From Sphingobacterium sp. JB170 (GTDB lineage: Bacteria > Bacteroidota > Bacteroidia > Sphingobacteriales > Sphingobacteriaceae): DNA of 34,326 bases. Positions within the stretch are counted from its first letter, which is position 1. The number at the start of each line of letters is the position of its first letter. The stretch spans positions 1 through 34,326 of the forward strand of contig NZ_FUKU01000017.1 in NCBI RefSeq assembly GCF_900163865.1, in the 5' to 3' direction. Of the stretch, positions 15,904-23,598 are shown piece by piece. A program made the position numbers and the translations under genes. The notes beneath the pieces were generated by a model that saw nothing but the letters and a program-made list of their open reading frames with translations, was not told the DNA's origin and ran no database searches.

Positions 15904-16347
15904 TTATTTGTCGACCGGGCTATTCAGAGACTTTAACGCTTCGAGTTGCTTTTGTAATTCTTCGATCTGCATCTGCTGCTCTTTAATAGCGCTTACAAGA
16001 AAGGGTATTAGTTCAATTTGGTCCACTTCGTTAAGTTTTGCCACTTTGGTTGTATTTTTTGAGGTATCGTATATTTTTGAAACCGGTTTGACCAGCTGAG
16101 GAAAAACTAATGACACCTGTTCTGCAAGAAAACCATACTGAGTTTCCGCCGGCAATTTCAGCTTTTGGTAGTCTGTGGTGTTATAGGAATAGCTAACCGG
16201 GGTAAGGGCCGAGATTTTGGAGACTGCGGGGCCGATTTCTTGGACATTCATTTTCATAACTTTTTCATCCAGTTGCTGCGCTACGCTCAACTGATAGGTG
16301 CATAGGGATAGTATTAGACCGAGGCCGGATTTTATAGTATTATTCAT
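15904..16347 (-). CDS. Secreted protein with peptidase S74 / tail-fibre chaperone-like domain
   Basis: This is a 147-residue protein with a signal peptide (to about SVAQ, residue 24) followed by a short S74-type intramolecular chaperone fold: 'SALTPVSYSYNTTDYQKLKLPAETQYGFLAEQVSLVFPQLV', then 'LNEVDQIELIPFLVSAIKEQQ' and a C-terminal coiled coil (QIEELQKQLEALK). The 'YGFLAEQV...FPQLV' and 'IPFLVSAIKEQQ.QIEELQ' segments are the diagnostic ones. In phage fibres this domain trimerises and cuts itself off; here there is no fibre domain and the usual SDxRLK cleavage site at the domain start is absent. It is thus probably a stand-alone trimeric secreted or surface protein of unknown role. Confidence 0.72.
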   Translation of the reverse strand: MNNTIKSGLGLILSLCTYQLSVAQQLDEKVMKMNVQEIGPAVSKISALTPVSYSYNTTDYQKLKLPAETQYGFLAEQVSLVFPQLVKPVSKIYDTSKNTTKVAKLNEVDQIELIPFLVSAIKEQQMQIEELQKQLEALKSLNSPVDK

Positions 16348-16444
16348 ACTGCATTTTTTTAAACGGTTAAAAAATGTATTTATATGTAACTTATATGTGT
16401 GATGGATGCGCAGGGACTAATTGCGATCGCTGGGTGACGTGTCG

Positions 16445-16753
16445 TTATTTTTCGCCGTTTGGAGGCGGGAAGCGAACTGCCAACGTAATAAAGGGTAGAG
16501 GATGCGTCGGGTGTATGCGAAATAATCGAGGAGCGGGTTGGGAGTGTGCTTCTAGCGGCTCGACGTGATTCGCTAGTAGTTCCTCGAAGGAGGACTCGGT
16601 CTCACTGGTGTCGTAGTTATGGCTTTCTAGCAACGCGATCGGGTGTGTATCAACGCTAGTGGACAGTTTTGCAAAGGTATATTGCCACTGAGCAGATAAG
16701 AAGAGGAGCAGGCCTGTGATAAGTGTTAAGAAAAAGACTGTATTTTTATTCAT
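16445..16753 (-). CDS. Small membrane-anchored or secreted protein, hypothetical
   Basis: A 102-residue protein starting at MNKNTVFFLTLITGLLLFLS. The first 20 or so residues form a signal or single membrane anchor. The rest is polar, with an acidic stretch (SETESSFEELLANHVE) and a Pro-rich, positively charged end ('RIHPTHPLPFI', 'RFPPPNGEK'). I recognise no family. The frame extends upstream to 16861, but the first 36 residues there are atypical; the ATG at 16753 places the hydrophobic helix at the N-terminus, as expected. It stands alone between the S74-type gene and recX, all on the minus strand. Confidence 0.55.
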   Translation of the reverse strand: MNKNTVFFLTLITGLLLFLSAQWQYTFAKLSTSVDTHPIALLESHNYDTSETESSFEELLANHVEPLEAHSQPAPRLFRIHPTHPLPFITLAVRFPPPNGEK

Positions 16754-16915
16754 TTGCTCTAAAGCTTTTCGCTGCCTGTTGTTATTTAAAATATTAGTGC
16801 GTTCAGATAATAGATCCACGCTGATAGGAAATAAAATTAGCTTAATATACGCACGAAGCACCGTTATTTTTGTAATAAGTTTGTTGCTGAGCCATATGCG
16901 CTTAGTTCTCTGGGA

Positions 16916-17398
16916 TTACTTTTTCCTGCTGTCTGTTTTCTCGAAGATCAGCTCGTTTTCATAACCTTTGCTCTGTAGAAAGCGAATGAGTTTAGCGCGT
17001 TCGGCGATCGAGAGCTGCTCTAGTGGTTTGGTGAGTTTACGATCAATGGTGTCCTCTAGCTTCTGCTCGTAATCGTCCAAGTCAATTTCTTGAAGCGCGG
17101 TACGGATCAAGGGGTCAGATACACGTTTTGCCTTTAGGTGCATCTTAATCTTGATTTTGCCCCATCCTTTCATGCGGAATTTTCCCAGTACGTACGCCTT
17201 GGCAAATCGCTCTTCATTTAAAAAGTTCTCTTCAATGAGAGTAGCGATGATGTTTTCGACATCGTTGTGGTGTAACCCCCATAGGTATAGCTTATCGCGA
17301 ACCTCCTGCTGGGCACGTTCTTGATAAGCACAGAAGCTTTCCGCTTTGAGCTTCGCTTGGTGCGGAGTATAGCTTTTTTTTGATGAGGAATCGTCCAT
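16916..17398 (-). CDS. recX: RecX-family regulatory protein
   Basis: RecX binds RecA filaments and limits recombinase activity. The protein has three tandem three-helix repeats: 'AKLKAESFCAYQERAQQEVRDKLYLWG' (repeat 1), 'IIATLIEENFLNEERFAKAYVLGKFRMKGWGKIKIKMHLKAK' (repeat 2, the most conserved part) and 'LIRFLQSKGYENELIFE' (repeat 3). The start is taken at MDDSSSKKSY (160 residues), because the 20 extra residues upstream overlap the intergenic region with the divergent murF-alr gene. recA is not nearby. Spacing to the divergent gene is 65 bases. Confidence 0.92.
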   Translation of the reverse strand: MDDSSSKKSYTPHQAKLKAESFCAYQERAQQEVRDKLYLWGLHHNDVENIIATLIEENFLNEERFAKAYVLGKFRMKGWGKIKIKMHLKAKRVSDPLIRTALQEIDLDDYEQKLEDTIDRKLTKPLEQLSIAERAKLIRFLQSKGYENELIFEKTDSRKK

Positions 17399-17463
17399 AA
17401 TACAAATCTTCAAAAAAATCGCCACTTTTAGAAAATAATGATGAAATTTGACTACCACTTAAT

Positions 17464-19899
17464 ATGTATACTGTAGCAAAAATTATTTCCTTTCTTATCT
17501 ATCGGGATGCGCTTATTGCCGACCCCGATCAGTTGATTGTTGATCTCTGCTACGATACCCGTAAAATATTGGTGGGGAGCAGAAGCTTATTTTTTGCTTT
17601 AAAGAATGTCCGTGACGGACATAATTATATTCAGGAGGCCTATCAGAAAGGTATCCGCGCTTTTGTCATCTCGGATGATTCGGTTGATCGTTCGCTCTAT
17701 AGTGAGGCTACCTTTATTTTGGTGGATGATACGCTCGGCGCGATGCAGCAGCTCGCTCTGCAGCGCCGCTCGGACTGCAAAAAGGTGCGCGTTGTTGCCA
17801 TTACCGGAAGCAATGGAAAAACTGTGGTGAAGGAGTGGTTAACACAGCTGCTGGGAAACGATTATAAAGTATACCAAAGTCCCAAGAGCTACAACTCGCA
17901 GATAGGCGTAGCGCTCTCGCTGTGGAATTTATCGGATGAGTACGATTTCGCTTTTATCGAGGCGGGGATAAGTGAGCCAGGTGAGATGGCTATTCTTGCG
18001 CGGATGATCCAGCCACAAGTTGGGATATTTACAAATATCGGTAACGCACATGCCTCGGGCTTTGCATCCCAACAAGAAAAATTGCTAGAAAAGTTATTGC
18101 TCTTTAGCCGGATGGGAATCGATATTATTTACCCATCGGCCTATAGACTTGATAAGTACTTGGGTGTAGCGCAGAATAACTTGTATGCTTTTGGAAGCCA
18201 GCCCTCGGACTGGATAACAGTTGACGGGATTCAGAACTCAGGACCTTTTAGTACAAAGATTAAAGTCATTAAGGCTGGCCAGCGGCACGAGTTTATCGTG
18301 CCATTTACCGACAAAGGGTCGATCGAAAATATACTTATCTGTATCACATTTTTATCCTACAGTGGGTATCCCTTAGCCGATATCGCGCAGCGCATAGCGG
18401 TATTAAGATCTTTAGAGATGCGTTTGCAGCTTAAAAAAGGAAAAAAAGGCTGCTCGATTATTGACGACTCTTATTCAAATGATTTAGCTTCGCTACAGAT
18501 AGCGCTCGACTTTTTGATGCAGCAAAAGCAACACGAAAGTAAAACGCTGGTGCTCTCGGGTATGGAGGGGCTGGATGATAAAGTAGCAACAAAGCTTTTT
18601 GATCTGCTGGCTCGACATCCGCTAGCGCGCATCATTCTTGTAGGGGCGGAGCTCGCATTCCTGAAGGAACTCGCGGTGCCCACCATGCTATTCAGCACAA
18701 CAGGAGAGCTACTCGCTGGAGCAGCGGAGCTGGACTTTAGCAACCAGACGGTTCTCATCAAGGGAAGCCGCTTTTACCATTTGGAAGACTTAAGCCGGAT
18801 GCTGAGTGAAAAAACTCATGAGACAGTTCTGGAGATAAATCTTAAAGCGATCGAGTATAATTTGCAGCGCTACCGGGCGTTGGTGCCCCAGGGGGTGAAG
18901 ATAATGGCGATGGTCAAAGCATTTTCCTATGGTAGCGGCAGCTACGAAGTTGCCAATCTGTTGCAGTATAATAAAGTAGATTACCTGACTGTTGCGTTCG
19001 CCGATGAGGGCGTGGAGCTTCGCCAAAATGGAATTACCCTTCCTATTATGGTCCTCAGTCCAGATGAACAGGTGTTTGATGCTTTAGTGACAAGCCAACT
19101 GGAGCCGGAAATCTATAGCTTCCGCATACTGTCGGCATTTATCGCGTTCCTTGCTCGTAAAGGTAAAGTGGGATTCCCGATACACATTAAGGTGGATACG
19201 GGAATGCATAGACTGGGTTTTATGAGCGGAGAGATCACTACCCTTGCTAAAATGCTGCGGCAGCAGAGCCAAGTGCGGGTGGCCAGCGTATTTTCGCACC
19301 TCGCCGCAGCAGGCGATCCGCAACATACGGAATTCACTCAGGGGCAGGTAGACAGCTTTAAGCTGGCCGCTTCGTACCTGGAAGAGGCTCTAGGATACTC
19401 CGTTATCAAACATATTTTAGCAACTTCGGGAATTGTACATCGGCCCGCGGATTGTTTAGATATGGTACGCTTAGGAATTGGTCTATATGGCGTATCCACG
19501 GGTGGATCATTTGCATTAGATACGGTCGGGATGCTCAAGACCACCATTACGCAGATCAAGTCGCTCAAAGCTGGCGAGTCAGTTGGTTATGATCGGCGGG
19601 GGCTGTTAACGAGAGATTCGCGAATTGCTACGGTGAAGATCGGTTATGCCGATGGCTATGATCGTCGATTCGGAAATGGAATAGGGAAGATGTCCATTCG
19701 TGGGCAGCTTGTCGATACCGTCGGAAATATATGCATGGACATGTGTATGCTTGACGTGACGGGACTGGAGGTATTCGAAGAAGATGAAGTGGTAGTTTTT
19801 CCGAATATTACCCAGGCCGCTCAGCACATTGGGACAATTCCCTACGAATTGCTGGTAACTATTTCTTCGCGTGTAAAAAGAGTGTATTTTTACGGCTAG
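17464..19899 (+). CDS. murF-alr: Bifunctional UDP-MurNAc-tripeptide:D-Ala-D-Ala ligase / alanine racemase (MurF-Alr fusion)
   Basis: This is a cytoplasmic cell-wall enzyme. The N-terminal half (about 1-455) is MurF: N-terminal substrate domain, ATP-binding loop VVAITGSNGKTVVKEW (Gly115-Thr120), 'FIEAGISEPGEM' and 'IIDDSYSNDLASLQIALDFL' as in Mur ligases. The C-terminal half (about 460-811) is alanine racemase: 'VLEINLKAIEYNLQRYR', the PLP lysine Lys485 in MAMVKAFSYGSG, the second catalytic base Tyr709 in SVGYDRRG, and 'GNICMDMCMLDVTG'. The racemase makes D-Ala, which (after Ddl) feeds the ligase, so fusion couples consecutive steps. The fusion is known and common in Bacteroidota. In the PLP loop the usual Asp/Asn after KA is Phe, a minor change. 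Confidence 0.96.
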   Translation: MYTVAKIISFLIYRDALIADPDQLIVDLCYDTRKILVGSRSLFFALKNVRDGHNYIQEAYQKGIRAFVISDDSVDRSLYSEATFILVDDTLGAMQQLALQRRSDCKKVRVVAITGSNGKTVVKEWLTQLLGNDYKVYQSPKSYNSQIGVALSLWNLSDEYDFAFIEAGISEPGEMAILARMIQPQVGIFTNIGNAHASGFASQQEKLLEKLLLFSRMGIDIIYPSAYRLDKYLGVAQNNLYAFGSQPSDWITVDGIQNSGPFSTKIKVIKAGQRHEFIVPFTDKGSIENILICITFLSYSGYPLADIAQRIAVLRSLEMRLQLKKGKKGCSIIDDSYSNDLASLQIALDFLMQQKQHESKTLVLSGMEGLDDKVATKLFDLLARHPLARIILVGAELAFLKELAVPTMLFSTTGELLAGAAELDFSNQTVLIKGSRFYHLEDLSRMLSEKTHETVLEINLKAIEYNLQRYRALVPQGVKIMAMVKAFSYGSGSYEVANLLQYNKVDYLTVAFADEGVELRQNGITLPIMVLSPDEQVFDALVTSQLEPEIYSFRILSAFIAFLARKGKVGFPIHIKVDTGMHRLGFMSGEITTLAKMLRQQSQVRVASVFSHLAAAGDPQHTEFTQGQVDSFKLAASYLEEALGYSVIKHILATSGIVHRPADCLDMVRLGIGLYGVSTGGSFALDTVGMLKTTITQIKSLKAGESVGYDRRGLLTRDSRIATVKIGYADGYDRRFGNGIGKMSIRGQLVDTVGNICMDMCMLDVTGLEVFEEDEVVVFPNITQAAQHIGTIPYELLVTISSRVKRVYFYG

Positions 19900-19946
19900 G
19901 AACATAAAGGGCGAGAAGAAAAGATATAAGAAGTGAATATACGTTT

Positions 19947-20543
19947 ATGATAAAAAAGTTTTTCCAACAATTACTCTACTATTTTATTAAAGGGGCGCTC
20001 GTTGTCGTTCCTGTCGCTGGAGCGGTATTTCTAATTGTGTGGGCTGTTGCTGCGCTCGACAACGCCTTAAATTTGACGGCACATTTTCTGCATGATGAGA
20101 CGGGAATGCCGTTATATATTCCGGGGATCGGTATTTTAACCGTTGTTGTGGTTCTTATTGTGGTCGGGTTAATTTTTACCAACTTGGTCACCGCGCCTAT
20201 TCGAGCCTGGTTAAAGCGCAGTATTGCTAAAATTCCCCTCTTTAATACCCTGTATTCATCCATCAAGGATTTTACCGAGGCTTTTGTAGGAGATGCTAAA
20301 AAATTCAATGAACCGGTTTTGGTGTTAGTAAATGAGACGGGGTTGAAAAAAATCGGTTTTTTAACACAGCGCGACTTAAGTAAGATTGGCTTAACCGATG
20401 AGGTTGTGGTATATTTTCCCTATTCCTATTCCGTCGCTGGGCAGGTTGTTGTAGTTCGTACCATACATGTTGAAAAGCTAAATATGAGTGCCACTGATGC
20501 TATGAAGCTTGTGGTGTCCGGCGGCGTGAGCGGGATTGAATAA
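19947..20543 (+). CDS. DUF502-family membrane protein
   Basis: This 198-residue inner-membrane protein has two strong membrane segments (about 15-37, 'GALVVVPVAGAVFLIVWAVAAL', and 58-80, 'IGILTVVVVLIVVGLIFTNL'). They are followed by the conserved DUF502 body: 'RSIAKIPLFNTLYSSIKDFTEAF', 'KKIGFLTQRDL' and 'VVVYFPYSYSVAGQVVVV', ending near the family's usual 'SGG' motif. Biochemical function is unknown. It begins 47 bases after murF-alr and ends 33 bases before the next gene, suggesting a shared transcript. Confidence 0.9.
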   Translation: MIKKFFQQLLYYFIKGALVVVPVAGAVFLIVWAVAALDNALNLTAHFLHDETGMPLYIPGIGILTVVVVLIVVGLIFTNLVTAPIRAWLKRSIAKIPLFNTLYSSIKDFTEAFVGDAKKFNEPVLVLVNETGLKKIGFLTQRDLSKIGLTDEVVVYFPYSYSVAGQVVVVRTIHVEKLNMSATDAMKLVVSGGVSGIE

Positions 20544-20576
20544 ATGCCGCATTGCGGATAACAAATAAATGCGCGG

Positions 20577-21176
20577 ATGAAAAACTTACTAAGCAGGCTA
20601 CTCCGACCAGCACTCGAGGATAAAATAGAAAATGAGGAATTCTTGCGCGCGGAACTTAGTTTTTATACGAGCCGAACGGATGATAATTTGGTTGGGGAAA
20701 TGAACGCCGAAAAACAAAGCCATGCATTTTTTGTTAAATATCTCCTTAATACGCTAAGGATCAGTTTGGAGGATAAAATATCTTTGGCTCAGCAAACCGA
20801 CATGCTAAAAGATTATATTGAATGCTATCGGCATGCCTATTCGGAACAAAACCAACTCTATATTCGTCTTAATGTCGAGCAGGAAGGAGACCCTATGCTG
20901 CCTGCATTTATATTGTTTCCTTTAGTGCAGAACGCATTACGATACGGGTACAACAGTATCGAAAGCTTCCCCCTGAAAATTACGATTAAAATCATTGCTA
21001 ATACCTTAACGATGGAGGTGAGTAACCGCGTGAACCATCATATAGCAGCTCAACAAGACAGCCCCGAAATACTAAATTATAAAGCCCGTTTAGCGGTTTG
21101 TTATCCCGACGCCCATTTTCTACTGTTTAATAGTAATAGCCACACTTTTAAGGCTTCATTGCGTATCCAACTGTAA
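20577..21176 (+). CDS. LytS/YehU-like histidine kinase core, degenerate and without sensor
   Basis: The protein aligns with the LytS-type kinase core: 'NAEKQSHAFFVKYLLNTLR' at the phospho-acceptor box (His49; the standard form is PHFLFNsLN), 'QTDMLKDYIECYRHAYSEQNQLYIRLN', then 'LPAFILFPLVQNALRYG', the N-box with Asn119 kept but the preceding Glu replaced by Gln. The remaining ATPase motifs are missing: no D-x-G-x-G after 'TMEVSN', and the glycine-rich loop is replaced by 'SPEILNYKARLAVCYPDAHF'. There is no membrane or sensor part and no response regulator beside it. It is probably an inactive pseudokinase or adaptor. It follows DUF502 by 33 bases. Confidence 0.6.
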   Translation: MKNLLSRLLRPALEDKIENEEFLRAELSFYTSRTDDNLVGEMNAEKQSHAFFVKYLLNTLRISLEDKISLAQQTDMLKDYIECYRHAYSEQNQLYIRLNVEQEGDPMLPAFILFPLVQNALRYGYNSIESFPLKITIKIIANTLTMEVSNRVNHHIAAQQDSPEILNYKARLAVCYPDAHFLLFNSNSHTFKASLRIQL

Positions 21177-21315
21177 ATTATAGGGTAAATTTCTCCGTAG
21201 GCATATAATTTTGAAGGGCAAGATCCGAATACGTTAGGTACTTAAATTCTGGGCCACGATTACCAGGAGGAATAATGGAGAATGCCGGCTCGGTGTTATA
21301 CTTACGACAGTAACC

Positions 21316-21663
21316 TCATTTTGCTTTAATTTTATTTCTATGCTTTAGTCCAAATTTAATTAATGCATTGACAACTTCTTCTGTTTCTTTGGCATGTGGC
21401 GTAAGTTCATAAGAAACCGTCACAGGTTTCGTGTTATTAACCGTTCTGGTAATTAATAAATTATCTTCTAATTCTTGCAGCTCTTTAGACAGAACTTTGG
21501 GGGATATTCCCAGAGCCATCTCTTGCAGATCTTTAAACCTCATGGTGCCGTAGCTCTGCAGATTGTGCAGGATACAAAATTTCCATTTACCGCTCAGCAG
21601 TTCAATGCCATCTTTTAATGCCAATATAGTTTCTTTATTAATGTTACTTTTTGTCCTGCACAT
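21316..21663 (-). CDS. HxlR-family winged-helix transcriptional regulator
   Basis: A 115-residue single-domain regulator with the HxlR signature: 'GIELLSGKWKFCILHNL' (helix 1-2, Cys30), 'TMRFKDLQEMALGISPKVLSKELQELEDNLLITR' (recognition helix and wing start) and 'VSYELTPHAKE'. Cys2 and Cys30 could serve in thiol or electrophile sensing as in some relatives; that is inference. It is divergent from a RibD/DHFR-like reductase and shares a 90-base control region containing an inverted repeat, so it probably represses or activates that gene and itself. The segment is more AT-rich than the chromosome around it. Confidence 0.9.
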   Translation of the reverse strand: MCRTKSNINKETILALKDGIELLSGKWKFCILHNLQSYGTMRFKDLQEMALGISPKVLSKELQELEDNLLITRTVNNTKPVTVSYELTPHAKETEEVVNALIKFGLKHRNKIKAK

Positions 21664-21670
21664 AAAATAG

Positions 21671-21725
21671 TTACTTTCCTAAAGGTAATGAATAGTAAAT
21701 ATAAATCGAATATCCGATAATTTTG
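21671..21725. promoter_or_regulatory. HxlR operator candidate and promoter of the reductase gene
   Basis: TTACTTTCCTAAAGGTAA (21671-21688) is an imperfect palindrome in the divergent spacer, of the form bound by HxlR proteins. A TAATTTTG box (21718-21725) fits the Bacteroidota -7 consensus and lies 27 bases before the reductase ATG. No clear -33 element is seen. Confidence 0.5.
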
Positions 21726-21752
21726 TTGTCAGAAATAAAAAAATAATTCATT

Positions 21753-22280
21753 ATGAAAGTAACACTAATAGCAAACATTTCGGCTAACGGAAGAATTTTA
21801 TTAGCCGATAATCCGCATCATCAGCTGCCACCAGAAGCCATGGAATTTTATGTGCGATTTGTAAGACAGGTTGGAAATGTTGTGATCGGACTAAGAACCT
21901 TTGAAAATTTTCTAAAATTTCCAATTGAAGTAAGAGAACTTTTTAATGGAATAGAAATTATCATATTGGCTGATAAACCTCATACAGTTGATGGCTACAA
22001 ATTCGTGGCGAGCCCAGAAGAAGCTATTGAATATATGTCTAGAAAAGGGGAGCAGGAAATCGTCGTTGGTGGCGGAGCAGGTACTTTCAACGCCTTTATC
22101 GATAAAGATTTGGTTACAGCGATTTATTTTAACATTAATCCGATAATCACAGGAGCTGGAGCTATTTTAGGAAACAATAGTGAACTAAACTCAAAGTTTA
22201 AACATAACGGACAAAAACTTAAAGACGGTTTTGTTCAACTGCATTTAGCTAAAGAAGAAAGGATAGCACGGCCGCGATAA
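21753..22280 (+). CDS. RibD C-terminal / dihydrofolate-reductase-like oxidoreductase
   Basis: A 175-residue DHFR-fold protein of the RibD C-terminal type: 'VTLIANISANGRILLAD' at the start, 'VVIGLRTFENF' (nucleotide-binding Arg-Thr), 'EIVVGGGAGTFNAFI' (Gly-rich NADPH loop) and 'IYFNINPIITGAGAIL' near the end. These small proteins are NADPH-dependent reductases of usually unknown substrate; they are not the housekeeping folate or riboflavin enzyme. Divergent from an HxlR regulator, a common pairing. The last few residues (ERIARPR) extend beyond the normal end and run into decayed sequence. Confidence 0.83.
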   Translation: MKVTLIANISANGRILLADNPHHQLPPEAMEFYVRFVRQVGNVVIGLRTFENFLKFPIEVRELFNGIEIIILADKPHTVDGYKFVASPEEAIEYMSRKGEQEIVVGGGAGTFNAFIDKDLVTAIYFNINPIITGAGAILGNNSELNSKFKHNGQKLKDGFVQLHLAKEERIARPR

Positions 22281-22467
22281 GCTTTGTAAGCAAAGAGTCG
22301 AAAACCCAGCTTAGAATTGCTATTTGTAATAGTAAGACAGAAAATGAATTTAAAGAATTTGTTAACACGATAGATAGGTGGAGTTTGTTCTCCGCCCTAG
22401 CGTTTGCAATGGTTACCATTAATACCATAAAGCTAAACGACATCTTCATTAAAAGATATTATCTCGG

Positions 22468-22498
22468 AGATACAGCGAAAAGTACCTGTATCTTTTTT
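22468..22498 (+). terminator. Rho-independent terminator
   Basis: AGATACAG (22468-22475) pairs with CTGTATCT (22486-22493) around a 10-base loop and is followed by a T-run. It would stop transcription coming from the reductase gene. Confidence 0.7.
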
Positions 22499-22535
22499 CA
22501 ATGTCCGAGGTGCGTAAAGTTGAAATCAGTGTGTT

Positions 22536-22564
22536 CCGTCATATCGATAACATCGATATGACGG
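22536..22564. repeat. Perfect 13-base inverted repeat with 3-base loop
   Basis: CCGTCATATCGAT and ATCGATATGACGG flank AAC. There is no U-tract, so it is more likely a binding site, a cruciform or the scar of an insertion than a terminator. Confidence 0.65.
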
Positions 22565-22642
22565 TGTTCGGGCTCGCTGTTAAATGTCTCTGGCTTAAAG
22601 TGTGCGTGTACAAAGTCTACATGGGTCGGCATGTACGCCTAA

Positions 22643-22848
22643 AACGTCTATGCTGTCGTCGGCGAATATGCTGTTAATCTTTCTGCCGATTCTGTTGTTG
22701 TTGCCTTAGCAGTCGGCCTCCTCATTGGTAGCTTTGTGATTACACCAAATGAAAAGCAAGTGGCGCTAGGGTAGCGGCATTTAGTTCGATTATCGTATGT
22801 CTAGGAATAATCATTAAATTAACATCAGGGATTTTTGAAAATTTTTAA
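22643..22848 (+). pseudogene. Small membrane-protein gene remnant, frameshifted
   Basis: One frame (22643-22774) encodes a hydrophilic start and a membrane helix, 'SVVVALAVGLLIGSFVI', then 'TPNEKQVALG' and a stop. The adjacent frame takes over at once with 'VAAFSSIIVCLGIIIKLTSG' and a natural end FENF at 22848. Joined by one indel near 22765-22772 they give a two-helix protein. A stop at 22640 closes the frame on the left, so the N-terminus is also damaged. I do not recognise the family. Confidence 0.5.
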
Positions 22849-22885
22849 AAGTCTAACAGGATTATAATTTTTATTATTTTGCTGC

Positions 22886-22919
22886 TGACAAACTGTTGTC
22901 AACGATGCGACTAACTTTG
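22886..22919 (+). promoter_or_regulatory. Putative promoter of the DinB-family gene with a small palindrome
   Basis: TAACTTTG (22912-22919) fits the -7 consensus; the palindrome TGACAA-ACTG-TTGTCA (22886-22901) lies just upstream, where a regulator would overlap the polymerase. The leader to the ATG would be about 60 bases. Confidence 0.4.
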
Positions 22920-22988
22920 ATTATATGAAAAAGGGAGTTCATTGCGAGAAAGGATCTCCAAGAACTAAAATTTAAACATCTAAATATA

Positions 22989-23468
22989 ATGACCATGAGT
23001 ACAGCATTAGTATTAACGAAACAAGAATTTTTGGAACATTGGCTGGGACACCGTAAACTAACACGCCGGGTGATTGAAGCGTTTCCGGAGAAAGAATTAT
23101 TCAACTATGCGATAGGTGGCATGCGCACCTTTGCTGAGCTGACCAAAGAGCTACTTTCCATTGCAGAGCCAGGATTGCGCGGGATCGTGGCTCGCGATGA
23201 AGAAGGTTATCAACACAACCTACCTTTAGACACCAAAGAAGCACTATTGAAACGCTGGGATGAAGATACCCCGAAGATCATTGATCTTTTTAACCGTATT
23301 CCGGAGGAAGATTTCCATAAAGAGCATAACCTTTTTGGCGAATATAAATTTCCGATCTATTCAAACCTCTTGTATTTCGTTGATAACGAGATTCACCATA
23401 GGGGGCAAGGGTTTGTGTATTTACGTTCACTCGGTATTGAGCCGCCACATTTCTGGGAGCGTTTCTAG
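22989..23468 (+). CDS. DinB-family putative metal-binding protein
   Basis: A 159-residue four-helix bundle of the DinB/YfiT superfamily, which includes metal-dependent thiol-using transferases; most members have no known reaction. Metal-ligand candidates are His17/His21 in helix 1 ('FLEHWLGHRKLTRRVIEAFPE'), with the conserved 'NEIHHRGQGFVYLRSLGIEPP' near the end supplying the other histidines. 'ELFNYAIGGMRTFAEL' is also family-typical. Two in-frame ATGs (22989 and 22995) are possible; either gives a nearly identical protein. It has no operon partner and ends at a strong terminator. Confidence 0.85.
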   Translation: MTMSTALVLTKQEFLEHWLGHRKLTRRVIEAFPEKELFNYAIGGMRTFAELTKELLSIAEPGLRGIVARDEEGYQHNLPLDTKEALLKRWDEDTPKIIDLFNRIPEEDFHKEHNLFGEYKFPIYSNLLYFVDNEIHHRGQGFVYLRSLGIEPPHFWERF

Positions 23469-23506
23469 CACGCGGTATATTCCTCATTATCAGCTACCGT
23501 AAATGG

Positions 23507-23542
23507 AAAGTGGCCTGCAGTATAAAACTTGCAGGCCACTTT
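23507..23542. terminator. Bidirectional terminator between convergent DinB and GH43 genes
   Basis: AAAGTGGCCTGCA (23507-23519) and TGCAGGCCACTTT (23530-23542) form a perfect 13-base stem, A-rich on the left and T-rich on the right, so it can act in both directions. Confidence 0.9.
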
Positions 23543-23598
23543 GCTGTATTATTCGCTCTAAGCGTCAGCGACTCGAAGCGCTGGTCTTCTAATATCGA

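Larger units (their letters stand above)
22281..22988. other. Decayed intergenic stretch with hairpins
   Basis: No intact gene is present. The plus-strand frame 22253-22561 is open for about 100 codons and reads protein-like ('TQLRIAICNSKTENEFKEFV', 'WSLFSALAFAMVTINTIK') but has no start and crosses a terminator hairpin, so I treat it as a possible fossil. Further right lies the membrane-protein remnant listed separately. Confidence 0.45.

Noticed and set aside
17464..19899. MurF-Alr fusion as a novelty
   Set aside because: The fusion is well known across Bacteroidota and both halves keep their catalytic residues.
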